A DNA stretch of 64,000 nt from a virus, in the IMG/VR virus record IMGVR_UViG_3300027902_000155, positions 25,553 through 89,552 of that record; one strand, 5' to 3'. Made by a program: the position numbers and the translations under genes. Shown piece by piece: positions 46,448-61,300 of this stretch. The notes below the pieces were generated by a model. That model ran no database searches. It was not told the origin of the DNA and saw nothing but the letters and a program-made list of their open reading frames with translations. The first letter of the stretch is position 1. Every line of letters begins with the position of its first letter.

Positions 46448-47629
46448 GTGAGTGAGATGAGCGTCAACTTTACGATGGTTATGATCGCCCGAAACGAGGC
46501 GAAGACCCTCCCGACCCTGTTTGCTTCCCTAAGAGAGTTCATGGACCGAGGCGGCGAGACCGTGCTGGTCGATACCGGTTCTACAGACGGCACGCCCGAG
46601 CTAGCCAGGAAGCTGGGATGCACCGTCGTCGACGAGGTCGGCGAGCGATTCATGATCACGGTCGACGAAGATACCGCTGGAAAGATCAACGAGCGCTTCG
46701 TCGTAGACAGCGAGCCGCTCATAGTCAGGGGCGGAGACCGACTGTTCAATTTCTCGGCGGCGCGCAACCACTCTGCGAGTCTAGCCTCAAATGACATGAT
46801 AGCGACCCTCGACTGCGACGAGGCGTATACTAAGCTAGACATCGACGTTGTCCAGCAGTTCATTCGAGACGGCGTCGAGCAGTTCGAGTATAACTTCGTG
46901 TTCAGTCACGACGAGTTCGGCGCGGAGGTCATAAAATTCGTCCAGTGTAAGTTCTACAACCGTAAGAAGATGAGGTGGGTCAACTACGTCCACGAGATAC
47001 TTGCTGGATCAGCCAACAGGATATTTCTTGGAGAAGACGTGATCAAGCTGGAGCACTGGCAGCAGCATGGTAGCGACCACCGCACGAAGTACCTAGCGGG
47101 ACTGGCGCTTGACTGCTTCATGAGTCCAGACAACGATCGTAACAGTCACTACCTGGCTCGCGAGCTGATGTGGGCGGGTAGGCCGAGGTCCGCGATCAAG
47201 GAGTTCGAGCGTCACATCGCGATGGATCGCTGGCTGCAGGAGAAGGCGCAGTCTCAGATATTCTTGGGCGACTCTTACGGAATGATCGGCAACGAAGAGA
47301 AGCAGATCGAGTCTTACCACAAGGCGTTCCAGATGGACAGTTCGCGTCGGCAGCCTCTTATCTCTTTGGCGCTGCTGTACAAGGCGAAGGGCGACCACCA
47401 GCGCGCAGCTTGCTATGCCGCCGCGTCCCTGGAGATACCATGGTACGGGTTCTATGCGGACTTCAAGAACCACTACGCCGACCTTCCGCACTTCATCCTC
47501 TACACCAGCAAGTGGTTCATGGGAGACGTAGAGGGCAGCAGGCACCACTTCGACAAGGCCCTTGCGTACGCGCCCAACAACGGCCAGTACCTGTACCACA
47601 AGCCGTACTACTACCCCGAGAAGGTCTGA
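46448..47629 (+). CDS. GT2 glycosyltransferase with TPR-like tail, 393 aa
   Basis: Family 2 fold: MVMIARNEAKTLPTLFASL, VLVDTGSTDGTPELA (residues about 37-51), and IATLDCDEAY (DxD-type metal site, near 118-126). The C-terminal 150 residues are helical with TPR-like repeats (HYLARELMWAGRPRSAIKEF, QPLISLALLYKAKGDHQRA). It transfers a sugar from a nucleotide sugar to an unknown acceptor. GTG 46448 or ATG 46457 may be the start. Its fold and order match the 48619 protein, a paralogue. Confidence 0.85.
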   Translation: MSEMSVNFTMVMIARNEAKTLPTLFASLREFMDRGGETVLVDTGSTDGTPELARKLGCTVVDEVGERFMITVDEDTAGKINERFVVDSEPLIVRGGDRLFNFSAARNHSASLASNDMIATLDCDEAYTKLDIDVVQQFIRDGVEQFEYNFVFSHDEFGAEVIKFVQCKFYNRKKMRWVNYVHEILAGSANRIFLGEDVIKLEHWQQHGSDHRTKYLAGLALDCFMSPDNDRNSHYLARELMWAGRPRSAIKEFERHIAMDRWLQEKAQSQIFLGDSYGMIGNEEKQIESYHKAFQMDSSRRQPLISLALLYKAKGDHQRAACYAAASLEIPWYGFYADFKNHYADLPHFILYTSKWFMGDVEGSRHHFDKALAYAPNNGQYLYHKPYYYPEKV

Positions 47630-47630
47630 C

Positions 47631-48638
47631 GTGCTAACGGCAGTCAATCTGTCATTGTCCTCTGCGTGCGGAGCAGACTGCGTGTTCTGCCCGTCAGACC
47701 GCGGGGCGCGCATATCGAAGAAGAACATGAGTCTCGAGGTCGCCTCTAAGATCATCGACGAGGTGACCTCGCTGGAGTTCATCGCGAAGTACCGGACGCA
47801 CACGATGCACGTCGGGGAGAACGGCGACTGCTTCATCAACAAAGACATCGTCGAGATCCTACGCTACCTCAAGGCGCGCAACCCAGTCCGCGGTCCAGAC
47901 TGGCAGCAGTTCCTGTACGTCAGCGTCTTCACGGACCTGCAGAACTTCACGCCCGCCATAATGGAGACCGTGTGCAAGGAGGGACTGATCAGTTTCGTCG
48001 GACTCAACGTCGACGGCGCCTCCGAGGAGACGTTCTCTGCTACCAAGCGTCTGTCTTCGAGGTACGTCAAGGAATATTTGCCCGAGTTCATTCGACTCCG
48101 TGAGAAGTATAGTGCTAAGATCGAGTTAGGTGTCCTGTCACTGACGATGCGACACTACGTGGACGCAGTGCGCAAGCACCTGAACCGAGATCCGATAAGG
48201 GTCAGGGACCCCGAGCAACTAAAGATGGCGGACGACTTCGAGCAGATCAAGGCGCAGATCCTACCGATGCTGAGGACTGGCGACACCCTCGAGCGCATGA
48301 AGCCCCAGTTCTGGGCAGAGCGCGCCGGAGTGGCGGCAGCGACCGTCGACTACACGAAGTACTACTGCCCGCTCATCGACCGCGTAGAGAACGAGGCGTT
48401 CATCGCGCCCGACGGCACGTGGTACGCCTGCTGCTTCGACAGCAACAACCAACTCGGACTCGGCAACGTGTACGAGAAGTCTATCGACGAGGTAGCACAG
48501 GGCGGGCCCCGCAAGAGACTGATCAAGCTCCTGAAGAAGCAGAAGTTCGGAGACATCGGCGGACCGTGCGCCACCGTCAACTGCTGCCAGTACGGGATCA
48601 ACGAACCGGAGAAACTGAGTGACGACTCCACAGTTTAG
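47631..48638 (+). CDS. Radical SAM protein 2 with SPASM-like tail, 335 aa
   Basis: The cluster motif C-G-A-D-C-V-F-C is at residues 13-20 (C13, C17, C20), right at the N-terminus, in LSLSSACGADCVFCPSD. Further on: MHVGENGDCFINKDIVEIL and FVGLNVDGASEETFSATKRL. The C-terminal part has YYCPLIDR, GTWYACCFDSNN, GLGNVYEKSIDEV and GGPCATVNCC, a SPASM-like cysteine set. The start is GTG 47631, two bases after the preceding stop; the longer frame from 47562 lies inside that gene. Overlaps the next gene by 20 bases. Confidence 0.8.
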   Translation: MLTAVNLSLSSACGADCVFCPSDRGARISKKNMSLEVASKIIDEVTSLEFIAKYRTHTMHVGENGDCFINKDIVEILRYLKARNPVRGPDWQQFLYVSVFTDLQNFTPAIMETVCKEGLISFVGLNVDGASEETFSATKRLSSRYVKEYLPEFIRLREKYSAKIELGVLSLTMRHYVDAVRKHLNRDPIRVRDPEQLKMADDFEQIKAQILPMLRTGDTLERMKPQFWAERAGVAAATVDYTKYYCPLIDRVENEAFIAPDGTWYACCFDSNNQLGLGNVYEKSIDEVAQGGPRKRLIKLLKKQKFGDIGGPCATVNCCQYGINEPEKLSDDSTV

Positions 48639-50964
48639 CATCTGCTTCATCACCAGGAACGAGGCAAAGACGCTTCCGATAGTGCTCGACACCCTGATAA
48701 ACTTTCAGAGGGACGGCGGAAAGATCTACGTGTACGACACCGGCAGCACAGACGACACCGTTGCCGTGGCGCGTGCTCGCGGGTGCCTAGTGAAGGAGGT
48801 CGGCTCCAAGCACGTCCACGTGCTCTCGAAGGAGGAGTCCGACGCGATCAACGCGCCGTTCGTCCATACCGGCGAGGCACCGATCGTCTATCCAGGCGCT
48901 ACCTACTTCAACTTCGCAGAGGCGCGCAATGCCGCGGTCGCCGAGATTCCAGACACAGACTATGTCTTCTGTCCCGACGCGGACGAGACCGTAACTCACC
49001 TGGACCACGACAAGATAAACGAGTTCATCAAGGAGGGGTACACCCACTTCAAGTACACGTGGGTGTGCGTGCACGACCCCTTTGGAGGCGACCTGGTCAC
49101 ACAGATCCAGTGCAAGTTCTACGACCGGCGAGCGGTCGAGTGGAGGGGGCGCGTCCATGAACTCGCCACTCCAAAGGAGGGTGTCGTACCCAAGGTAAAA
49201 CTGCTCGACGAGATGGTCCTTCGTCTGGATCACTGGCAGAACTACGAGACTACTAGAACATACCTGATCGGCCTGGCAGTCGACTGTTTCAAGGATCCGA
49301 CTAACGACCGCAACTCTCACTATCTTGCTCGAGAGATGAAGTGGAACGGTCGACCGCGTGGTGCTCTCGAGGAGTTCAAGCGCCAGCTGACTCTTGCACC
49401 GGCGTCCGAGGCAGACCGCGAGTGGCTGCCGCCGTTCGCGCCTCGAAAGATAGAGTCGATGATTTACATTAGCGAGATCCTCAAGGACCAGGGGAAGCTA
49501 GACGAGGAGCTAGACTGGGTTCATCGGGCGATGATCTTAGAGCCTACTCGACGAGAACCGGTGTATCGACTAGCGCAGATCTATCAGGCCAGGAGCCTGC
49601 CTATCGCGGCCAAGGCCTATGCCGCGGCGGCGGCAGTGTTTGACTGGGACTGGACCTACGGAACTAACCGGGCGCTGTTCGCTGCCCAGCCGCGCGAGAT
49701 ACTCTACTGGGCGTGCGGCTGGACCGGAGACCTAGAGGGAGCGCGGAAGTACATCTTGGAGTGCCTGGCACTGAACAGAAGCAACCCCATCTACATTCGT
49801 GACACCCAGTACTACTTCGAGTATCCGGCGACGACCAAAGAGGGATGGATGTCGTATCCGGAGCAACTCTTCTTGTTCAGGCAGGCAAAGAACATGGAGT
49901 CGGTCATCGAGCTCGGATCGTGGAAGGGAGCGAGCACCTCAGCACTGTGCGCGTCGGGCTGTCCGAGCGTGACCGCGATAGATCACTGGAAGGGATCGAA
50001 GTTCGAACCAGACGCCCACGCTGAAGCGATCACGGGAAGTGTCTTTGAGCAGTTCAAGAAGAACACTGCCGAGTACAAGAATCTGAGGTACGTCAACGCA
50101 GATATCAATGACGCGGTGAGAGACGTCCAAGACTACTCGGTAGATATGGTGTTCATCGACGCCGGCCACACCTACGAGGAGGTCAGGAACGACATCCGCA
50201 AGTGGCGGTCGAAGGCGAGGATCTTGCTGTGCGGACATGACTACGGCACGGGCTGGCCTGGGGTGATGCGCGCGGTCGACGAGGAACTTGGCGCGGTCGA
50301 CGGAGTCGAGCATACCGTCTGGTACAAGTGGGTGAACAACCCTCGCGTGTCGATCTGCGTTCCCACGATAGGTCGCCCCGAGAAACTTCACAGGCTGCTG
50401 GAGACGATAAAGACTACAGCCGAGTACGACAACTACGAGGTGCTCGTTGCAGCAGACGAACCGCGCCCGAACAACGTCGGCGCGCCGAAGATGCTCGCCA
50501 AGCTAGTGGCGCGCAGCAAGGGCGAGCTGGTGATGTTCCTCGGCAACGACTGCGTTCCCAAGGCCGGTTTCTTGAGGGAGGCGGTGTGGGAGATGGCGCG
50601 ACGGTTTCCCGAGATGGACGGCATGGTCGGACTCAACGACGAGTACTGGGGCAAGAACCACGTCGCGCCGCACTGGCTGGCGTCGAAGAAGTTACTGCCG
50701 TATCTCGAGGGAGAGTTCTTCCACACCGGGTACAACCACACCGGGTGCGACAACGAACTGCTGGCGCGAGTAGAGATGATCGACAAGTACTCGTGGGCAG
50801 AGAAGTCTAAGATCTGGCACGACCACCCGATGATGAGCGGCAAGCGAGAAGACATGGACGAGTACTACCAGGAGGCATACGCCAGCGCTCGACACGACGC
50901 CGACGACAGACTCTACGCAGAGCGAGCAAAGAAGTACGGGTTTGATGGAAGGAAGTGGACGTGA
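48619..50964 (+). CDS. GT2 - TPR - methyltransferase - GT2 fusion, 781 aa
   Basis: Four parts. Residues 1-230: GT2 domain (ICFITRNEAKTLPIVLDTL, YVYDTGSTDDTVAVA, VFCPDADETV). 230-400: helical TPR-like repeats (HYLAREMKWNGRPRGALEEF). About 415-560: class I SAM methyltransferase (SVIELGSWKGASTSALCASG, VFIDAGHTYEEVRNDI, CGHDYGTGW), of the Methyltransf_24 kind. About 570-781: second GT2 domain (RVSICVPTIGRPEKLHRLLE, GELVMFLGNDC). It could both add sugars and O-methylate them. The GTG at 48619 is used. The end is a GTGA overlap with the following gene. Confidence 0.85.
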   Translation: MTTPQFSICFITRNEAKTLPIVLDTLINFQRDGGKIYVYDTGSTDDTVAVARARGCLVKEVGSKHVHVLSKEESDAINAPFVHTGEAPIVYPGATYFNFAEARNAAVAEIPDTDYVFCPDADETVTHLDHDKINEFIKEGYTHFKYTWVCVHDPFGGDLVTQIQCKFYDRRAVEWRGRVHELATPKEGVVPKVKLLDEMVLRLDHWQNYETTRTYLIGLAVDCFKDPTNDRNSHYLAREMKWNGRPRGALEEFKRQLTLAPASEADREWLPPFAPRKIESMIYISEILKDQGKLDEELDWVHRAMILEPTRREPVYRLAQIYQARSLPIAAKAYAAAAAVFDWDWTYGTNRALFAAQPREILYWACGWTGDLEGARKYILECLALNRSNPIYIRDTQYYFEYPATTKEGWMSYPEQLFLFRQAKNMESVIELGSWKGASTSALCASGCPSVTAIDHWKGSKFEPDAHAEAITGSVFEQFKKNTAEYKNLRYVNADINDAVRDVQDYSVDMVFIDAGHTYEEVRNDIRKWRSKARILLCGHDYGTGWPGVMRAVDEELGAVDGVEHTVWYKWVNNPRVSICVPTIGRPEKLHRLLETIKTTAEYDNYEVLVAADEPRPNNVGAPKMLAKLVARSKGELVMFLGNDCVPKAGFLREAVWEMARRFPEMDGMVGLNDEYWGKNHVAPHWLASKKLLPYLEGEFFHTGYNHTGCDNELLARVEMIDKYSWAEKSKIWHDHPMMSGKREDMDEYYQEAYASARHDADDRLYAERAKKYGFDGRKWT

Positions 50965-51617
50965 TACCCCATCGGATATTCACCGTGTGGTTGGGCGAGG
51001 AGATGCCGGACCTCGTGAAGCACTGCATCGAGACACAGAAGATACCGGGGTACGAGCACCGTCTGATCACCCTAGACAACTGCTTCAAGGACGCGGAGTA
51101 CATCCAGCAGGCGTTCAACTCGCCGCTCCGTAAACAGAAGTGGACGCGCGCGGTCGACTACCTCCGGGTGCACTACCTAGACACCGAGGGCGGCATCTAC
51201 CTAGACGCAGACGTCGAGATACTGCCGGGAAAGAACTTTGACGAGTGCTGTAAGTTCAGGATGTTCACAGGCATCGAGGGAAACGGCTTCATCGGGAGCG
51301 CGGTGATCGGCGCCGAGAAGGGATACCCGTTCCTGAAGCAGTGGCTGAATGAGACGGTCACCAAGTTCAGGGGCGACGACACTAAGAACTTCGAGTCGTC
51401 GATGCAGGTCCTGTACGACGGATACGTCGGACAGAAAGAAGAGTATCGAGACTGGTACCGAGACTGGTTCATGAACTATCCCGCCTACTACTTCTATCCC
51501 TACGACCACCAGACAGGAAAGGTCGACGTCCGGCCGGAGTCGATCACCTACCACCACTTCATGAAGTCGTGGTGCGAGTATGACCCCGCGACCAACACCT
51601 GGAACCCCGCAGTCTGA
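50961..51617 (+). CDS. GT32-type glycosyltransferase 1, 218 aa
   Basis: A small Gly_transf_sug (GT32) enzyme: MIPHRIFTVWLGEEMPDLVK at the N-terminus, RAVDYLRVHYLDTEGGIYLDADVEIL with the DxD site near residue 81. GTG 50961 overlaps the preceding stop and has GGAAGG upstream; an in-frame GTG at 50955 is less likely because the paralogue begins MIPK. Tail part YYFYPYDHQTGKVDVRPESITYHHFMKSWCEY. It ends with TGATGA, coupled to its paralogue. Confidence 0.85.
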   Translation: MIPHRIFTVWLGEEMPDLVKHCIETQKIPGYEHRLITLDNCFKDAEYIQQAFNSPLRKQKWTRAVDYLRVHYLDTEGGIYLDADVEILPGKNFDECCKFRMFTGIEGNGFIGSAVIGAEKGYPFLKQWLNETVTKFRGDDTKNFESSMQVLYDGYVGQKEEYRDWYRDWFMNYPAYYFYPYDHQTGKVDVRPESITYHHFMKSWCEYDPATNTWNPAV

Positions 51618-52201
51618 TGATACCAAAGATAATCACCTCGATGTGGTTGGGGGACGCGATGCCGGCGATCCTGCACGACTGCGTCAAGACTCACAACGCG
51701 CAGCCGGGGTTCCAGCACCACTGGGTGACCAACGCCGACTACTACAGGGACTCGCGGTACGTCAACGAGTGCATCGAGGCGCGCAAGTTCGCAAAGGCGT
51801 CTGACTACCTGCGGATGTACTACCTCGAGCAGCACGGGGGCATCTACCTGGACGCCGACACCACGATCATCAAGCCCCTGGACAGGTTCCTCGAGCACAC
51901 CATCTTCGCGTGTGAGGAAGAGAACTACTTCGTCGCGAACGGCATCGTCGGAGTCGTTCCCCACCATCCCCTGGTCCAGCACTACCTGAAGACAGTCGAG
52001 GAGAACTTCCGCGGCGGCGGAGACCTAGTGTTCCAGCCCGGAATGTACCTCTGGACCGAGCTGGTCAAGCACAGTCAGTGGTCGAGGGACGTGACCCTCT
52101 ATCCCCAGGAGTGGTTCCTTCCGTACAACTGGCAGACCGGCATCACCAAGATGACCGAGAACACTCACACCACCCACCTGTACCTAAAGTCCTGGCTGTA
52201 G
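51617..52201 (+). CDS. GT32-type glycosyltransferase 2, 194 aa
   Basis: A tandem paralogue of the previous gene: MIPKIITSMWLGDAMPAIL, KASDYLRMYYLEQHGGIYLDADTTI with DxD near residue 78, and a His-rich end (THTTHLYLKSWL against TYHHFMKSW). The middle differs, so acceptors may differ. ATG 51617 overlaps the preceding stop. Last gene of the glycosyltransferase cassette. Confidence 0.85.
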   Translation: MIPKIITSMWLGDAMPAILHDCVKTHNAQPGFQHHWVTNADYYRDSRYVNECIEARKFAKASDYLRMYYLEQHGGIYLDADTTIIKPLDRFLEHTIFACEEENYFVANGIVGVVPHHPLVQHYLKTVEENFRGGGDLVFQPGMYLWTELVKHSQWSRDVTLYPQEWFLPYNWQTGITKMTENTHTTHLYLKSWL

Positions 52202-52225
52202 GTCTTCCAATGTGGGATACCTGGG

Positions 52226-52233
52226 CATAAATA
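52226..52233 (+). promoter_or_regulatory. Late promoter box CATAAATA before the collagen-like fibre genes
   Basis: 42 bases before the TTG start of the 52276 gene. An ATG at 52236 sits at the expected transcript start but opens a frame that does not look coding. Confidence 0.6.
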
Positions 52234-52275
52234 CCATGAAGAAGGCAGAGTTTTGCCTAACCTCGGGGTATTCCG

Positions 52276-55307
<3,032 letters not shown>

Positions 55308-55308
55308 T

Positions 55309-58300
55309 ATGAGTAGCATAGCTCAGACACTGTTGGCAGAAGCGAGCAGCATCGCGATCGACCTCAACTTTGCTAACCAGAAGTACTATCCCTCGGGCGC
55401 CATAGACAATTCGATATCTTCTCCTGCTGTTGATCTAGACCTATCAAACAACACGGTACGGTACGGCGGCGGGTCGCTGTCGACCTACCTGTCGAACAGC
55501 TGTGCCTCCGGTGGCTACGTCACCAACGCGGACGGCACCCTAACGTGGGCAGCGGCGGACACTCTGCGAATTGGCGACGGGACCGGATTGCTGGTGGAGG
55601 AGAGCAGAATCAATATTCTTTATCCGTCTGTGCCAGATCATGCTGGAACATGGACTGAGCAGCGAGGTGCGGTGGCGGTTAATTCAACGACAGCACCTGA
55701 CGGCACGTCGACAGCTTCAAAATTTACTGAAGATAGCACCGCCTCCAACAACCACTATATCCAGCGTAGTCTAATAACCATTACTGCAAATACAACTTAT
55801 ACGGCTTCGTGTTTTATAAAAGCTGGAACAGGCACAGCGCGAAGATACACTAGATTGTCTGTGTGGGATGATAATACTGGCAATAATGTATTTTGGGCAG
55901 AACTTGATCTGCAAACTGGCACAATATCCTCCACCGGCACGCATGGCACCGGAACATATACGTCATCATCGGTCACTGCACTAGCTAATGGTTGGTATTA
56001 TTTAACAGTAACAGGGAAAGTTGATGCCAGCAGCACAAGTGCTGACTTCTGTCTGTTTCTGGTAGATGTATCTGGATCAGTAAGCTATAGCGGAGATGGT
56101 ACTGGATCACAGTATTGGTGGGGCGCACAACTCGAACTCGGCTCCTTCGCTACCTCCTACGTTCCAACTACCACTGCGTCGGCGACGAGAAATGCGGATG
56201 TGGTGACGGCATCTGGAACACTGGCGTCATCGCTCAACGGTGCGTCAGCAGCATCTCTGTTCGTTCAGACCAACGGCATGTCTATAATTTCAAATTCAGA
56301 TATTCCTGTAGTGCTGTGGCGCGATCACAACTACTTGTTTGGTACCAATGGATATTCTAGTCCGTCGACCGCGATGATCTTGACCGGAACAGCAAACATC
56401 GGCACACATATTGGTTCGGGAACCTTTGCGGGCACGACGAGATGGGTGCTTGGATACGACGGTACTACTGCTTCTCTAGTCGGCAACAACGGAACAGTTG
56501 GCAGTGACGCCTATACTATAAGCAACCTGAGCGGTACCATTCAGTTCGGTGGTTTTTACACGAACACTAATCAGATGATCGGCGGCTACATCCAGCGCAT
56601 AGCCGTCTGGAGCACCCGCCTCTCTGATACCCTCTTGCAGTACCTGTCCTCCAAGGAAATGACGGCGGGCGACCTGTGGAACAGCAACGCCTCCGGCGGC
56701 TACGTCCAGAACGCGGACGGCACGATGACCCTAGTCCCGGCTAACACCCTGAGGATAGGCAGCGGCAAGGGCTTGCTGGTAGAAGAATCGCGCACCAACT
56801 CGATCACGAACAACTCGATGCAGGGAGTCGTCCTGCCGGCGGTCGATCTCGACCTCAACAACAACACCGTGCGCGTAGGCGGCGGATCGCTGTCCGATTA
56901 TCTTTCGAACAGCAACGCCTCCGGCGGCTATGTCACTAACGCAGACGGCACCCTGACCTGGGTCGGCGCGAACACCCTGAGGGTCGGTACCGGCACTGGA
57001 CTGCTGGTGGAGGAGGGCAGGACTAACCTGTACATACGCAGTCAGGACTATACTGCTACGGGTACGTGGACCGTGGCAAACGGCACCCTCACGAACTCGT
57101 ACGCCGCGCCCGACGGAACCAGCACCGCCTTCAAGCTGCTAGAGGGCACTGGCTACCACAACTGGACCATCACTCCCGCCGTAGGCATGGGCGTCAGCGC
57201 GTCGACCACGTACACCTCGTCGGCCTACGTGAAGGCCCTGAACGGGCGACGATGGGTCATATTTCAGATCAACAACCAGGACACCAGCGCGGCCCTCTGC
57301 GTCTGGTACGACCTGACGAACGGAGCCGTAGGAACGATCGGCGACCTGATCGCTGGCTTTACTAACAAGTCAGCGACCATCACGTCGCTGGCAAACGGCT
57401 GGTACCGCATCACGGTTACCTACACGACGACCTCAGGAACGACCGCGATCGGTCACTTTCACGCCGACGACGCCGCCGACAACGGCGACAGGTTCGCTAC
57501 GGGCGACGGAACAAAGGGATACTACCTCTGGGGAGACCAGCTGGAGCTTGGAGCCTTCGCTACTTCTTATATCCCGACCGTCGCATCACCCGCGGCGAGG
57601 AATGCGGACGCGGTGACTGCGACGGGGGCGCTGAATACCAATCTTGCTCTTACGACCGCATCAATATTTGCTCAGACATATGGAATAGTCGACCCTAGCA
57701 GTACATATCCTCGCATCATCGATTGGAACAGCCAATTCTGGTGGTATTTATATCATGGCGGATCCTATCAAAACGTCACGTCTGACGGGACAACCGATAA
57801 CGCTGCTACTTTCGGTTCGGGAACTTGGGCTGATGTTGCTCGTCACGCAATTAGTTTCAGCGGGACGTCCTTTTCCGGTGCCTCCAACAATGGGTCGGTG
57901 GCAACCAATACAATATCGGGAAGTTATCGTTCTGGCACCGCTCAGATCGGTGGAAATGCGGGCGGAAATAGAATATTAAACGGCTACATCCAGCGCCTCG
58001 CCGTCTGGTCCTCGCGGCTGACGGATACGCAGTTGCAGTATTTATCTTACCACGGTGGTGTACTGCCGAATATTTGGAGTTCTTATGATCCTGACGGGTT
58101 GACACTCGATGTAATTGGCGCAGGCACCGAAGATGGTATTGATTACATTGATGTGCAAGTGTCAGGAATTGGAGGATCGGTTGGTGTAACTACAATAGTG
58201 TTTGATACTATCGCAGCAGCTCCTGGTGATATATGGACTGAGTCTTTCTTCTTGACAAAGCTGGCTGGCAGTACATCAGGATTTGCAAACTTTCAAATTG

Positions 58301-61300
58301 GCTTGAATTTTTTTGACTCAGGTTATGGATATTTAAGCACTTCTAGCGCCGTTATTGCTCCACTGGCAGGGGCTCTTGGACTCAATCGTTACTCCAAGAC
58401 AGCAACTGCACCTGCCAATACCGCTTACGTTCAACCGCTGATAATTTTTATCACTACAAACGGTGTTGCTGTGGACATCACTCTCCGTATCGGCTGGCCG
58501 CAGATGGAACTCGGCGCGTTCGCCACCTCGCCAATCCGAACGACGAACGCAGCGGCGACGAGAAATGCGGATGTGGTGTCGATCGCTAGTACTGCCGCAA
58601 CACTGTTGCAGACCCTGACATTCTCTGGTTTAGTCGTTGGTTCTGGCACTGCGGCAGTTCAAACTACGAATTCGACGCCGACTTACGTCCTCCTTGACCT
58701 CGACGGCTATAACAACAACACACCCGCGTACATCCACGAGAACAATCCTAGCTATATGTTTACTTATGCCACTAGCGGGCCAGCTTTGCAGGTGCCTTAC
58801 GGATCGGGAGACATGGACGCGCTCACTAGGGTCGCTTTTGGATACAGTGGGTCAGGCCGGTCGATAGTCGTCAACGACAGTTTGGTGACTACCGATGCAA
58901 AGCCACTCAGTGCAGCTACCGATACTCAACTGGGATCGGGAGGGGGCGCGCACCAGTACGGCGGCTACTTCCAACGCCTCGCCCTCTGGAGCACCCGACT
59001 TCCCAACGTAGCGCTGAAGGCGCTGACTGCCGACCCGCCTCCTCCGGCCATAGTCGACCTGGACCTGGCAGGCGGCCTAGTCAGGGCCGGAGTACCCGCC
59101 AGCTCGTTCACTGACTACCTGACTTGCTCCAACGCCTCCGGCGGCTACGTCACGAACGCTGACGGCACGCTGACGAACGTCGCGCCCAATACGTTGCGGA
59201 TCGGCACAGGTACTGGATTGTTGGTGGAGGAAAGTAGGACGAACGGAATACGCAATAATTCGATGCAGGGTGCGTCGGCTGGAACGCCCGGGGTTCTACC
59301 AACAAATTGGTTTTCATTGAATGACTGGAATACTAACGGAATTGCTAATGATGTTATTGGCGTTGGCGTCGAAGATGGCATCGACTACATAGACATTCGC
59401 TGGCACGGTACGGGTGGCGCTAGTTTTTCAACGGCGTCGGATATTGGGTTTGATTATCCGGCGGCCACTGTGGGGCAAACATGGTCGCATTCTGTGTATT
59501 GCCGGATGGTTGGGGGAAGTCTAACAAATATCTCAAATATAGCTATTGGGATTGTTGAAGCAAATTCTGGATTTTCTTTTTTAGCGGAGCCCGTTGACAC
59601 ACAGTTTACACCCACAAGCTCTCCGCTTAGAACACAGAGGATCACTCAAACTGGGACGACTACGCAGGCAACAACCGCAATGGTTGAAGGGGCGCTAGGC
59701 GTTCACTGTCCTATTGGGGTACCCATAGATATTACTCTGAGGATCGGTTGGCCCCAGTTGGAATTAGGAAACGGCGCAACATCCCCGATTAGAACCACAT
59801 CGGGTACCGCCGCACGCTCGGCTGATAATATCTCGGGTATTGGAAACCTTTTGTCTGCGCTAAATGGTGGCGCGGCGACGGTTGCAATAAAATGGAAACA
59901 ATCGAATGCTGACGCCGTATATTCCGCCCTTAACTGCTTATGGGCCGCGCGCACCGATGACAATAATCGCATTATTCCGCTCTATCTCGATACCGCCGGC
60001 AGCATCAGCCAGCGCATAACAACTAGCGGAAGTTTACAGGCAATTAGTGTGGGAACGGCGGCTATCGGCACGAATAAACTAGTTTCGGCGTGGAATGCCG
60101 CTGGTCAGGCGGCATCACTGAATGGCGCTAGTGTAATAACTGGCGCTATACCAGCGGGCGGCATTCCCGCAGTCAGCAATGTTGATGTTGGATGCTATCT
60201 GACGTTTGGCGGGGCAAATTATCTAAATGATTACATTCAGCGCCTCGCCATCTGGAACACCCGCCTTTCTGACCTACAGCTGCAAGATCTGACCGCCTCG
60301 GCCGTCATCGACCTCGACATGTCGAGCATCCCCGTGAGCGTCAAGGGAGGAACGCTGACGAGCAGCCTGTCCAACAGCAACGCCTCCGGCGGCTACGTCA
60401 CCAACGCTGACGGCACGCTGACGTGGGTTGGAGCGAACACGCTGCGCGTTGGAAATGGTACTGGCCTGCTGGTGGAGGAGAGCAGTATAAATTACTCAAC
60501 TGATTCTCAAAATGGGTTTAATAATGCTACATATTGGGTTCTAGAAAATCTTGGTACAACAACAGATGGAGCAATAACCGCTCCAGACGGCACGACTACC
60601 GCAACGCTAATAACAGATAATACCACAAATGGCCCTCATGATGTTAATAAATACGATAGTTTAAATACTGGAGTAGGAAATACCACAACATTATCGGTAT
60701 ATCTTAAAAAAGGAACGGCTAATTATGCCTGTGTAACTGATTTCGGGCCGGGCGGTGGGGCTTATTGTTATTCTGTTGTGTTTGATCTTAATTTGGGCGT
60801 GACAGGTGAAACAAAAGTAGGTGCATCTGCCACTCTTACAAGCTATTCAATTATTGCGTTGGCAAATGGCTGGTACAGATGCTCAATTACCGGAGTTAAT
60901 TCTCATCCTAGTGATGGCCGTCATTGGCCATGCATTGGTTTTGCGGCAGCAGCTAGTGGAAATGTATTTAATTCCCTTCAACAACCTACTTATGTTGGCT
61001 CTGGGAACACCATTTATATCTGGGGAGTCCAGCATGAACAGCGCAATTTTACCACTTCTTATATCCCCACCACCAGCACGGCGGCGACGCGGAATGCGGA
61101 TGTAGTTAGTGCCTCGGGCACCCTATTGACGCTGCTTAAAGGTTCCAGTACAGGACCTCTTAGTGTTTATATACAGGCACTTCGTTATGCGACTCAATCT
61201 GCTGATGGCACACTTATAATGAGTCCTACTACTGGGGCAATTACTTTAGGTGATCAAGATGGTGGCTCTTTATCTGAAGGCTTAAATTCTGTAAGTTATC

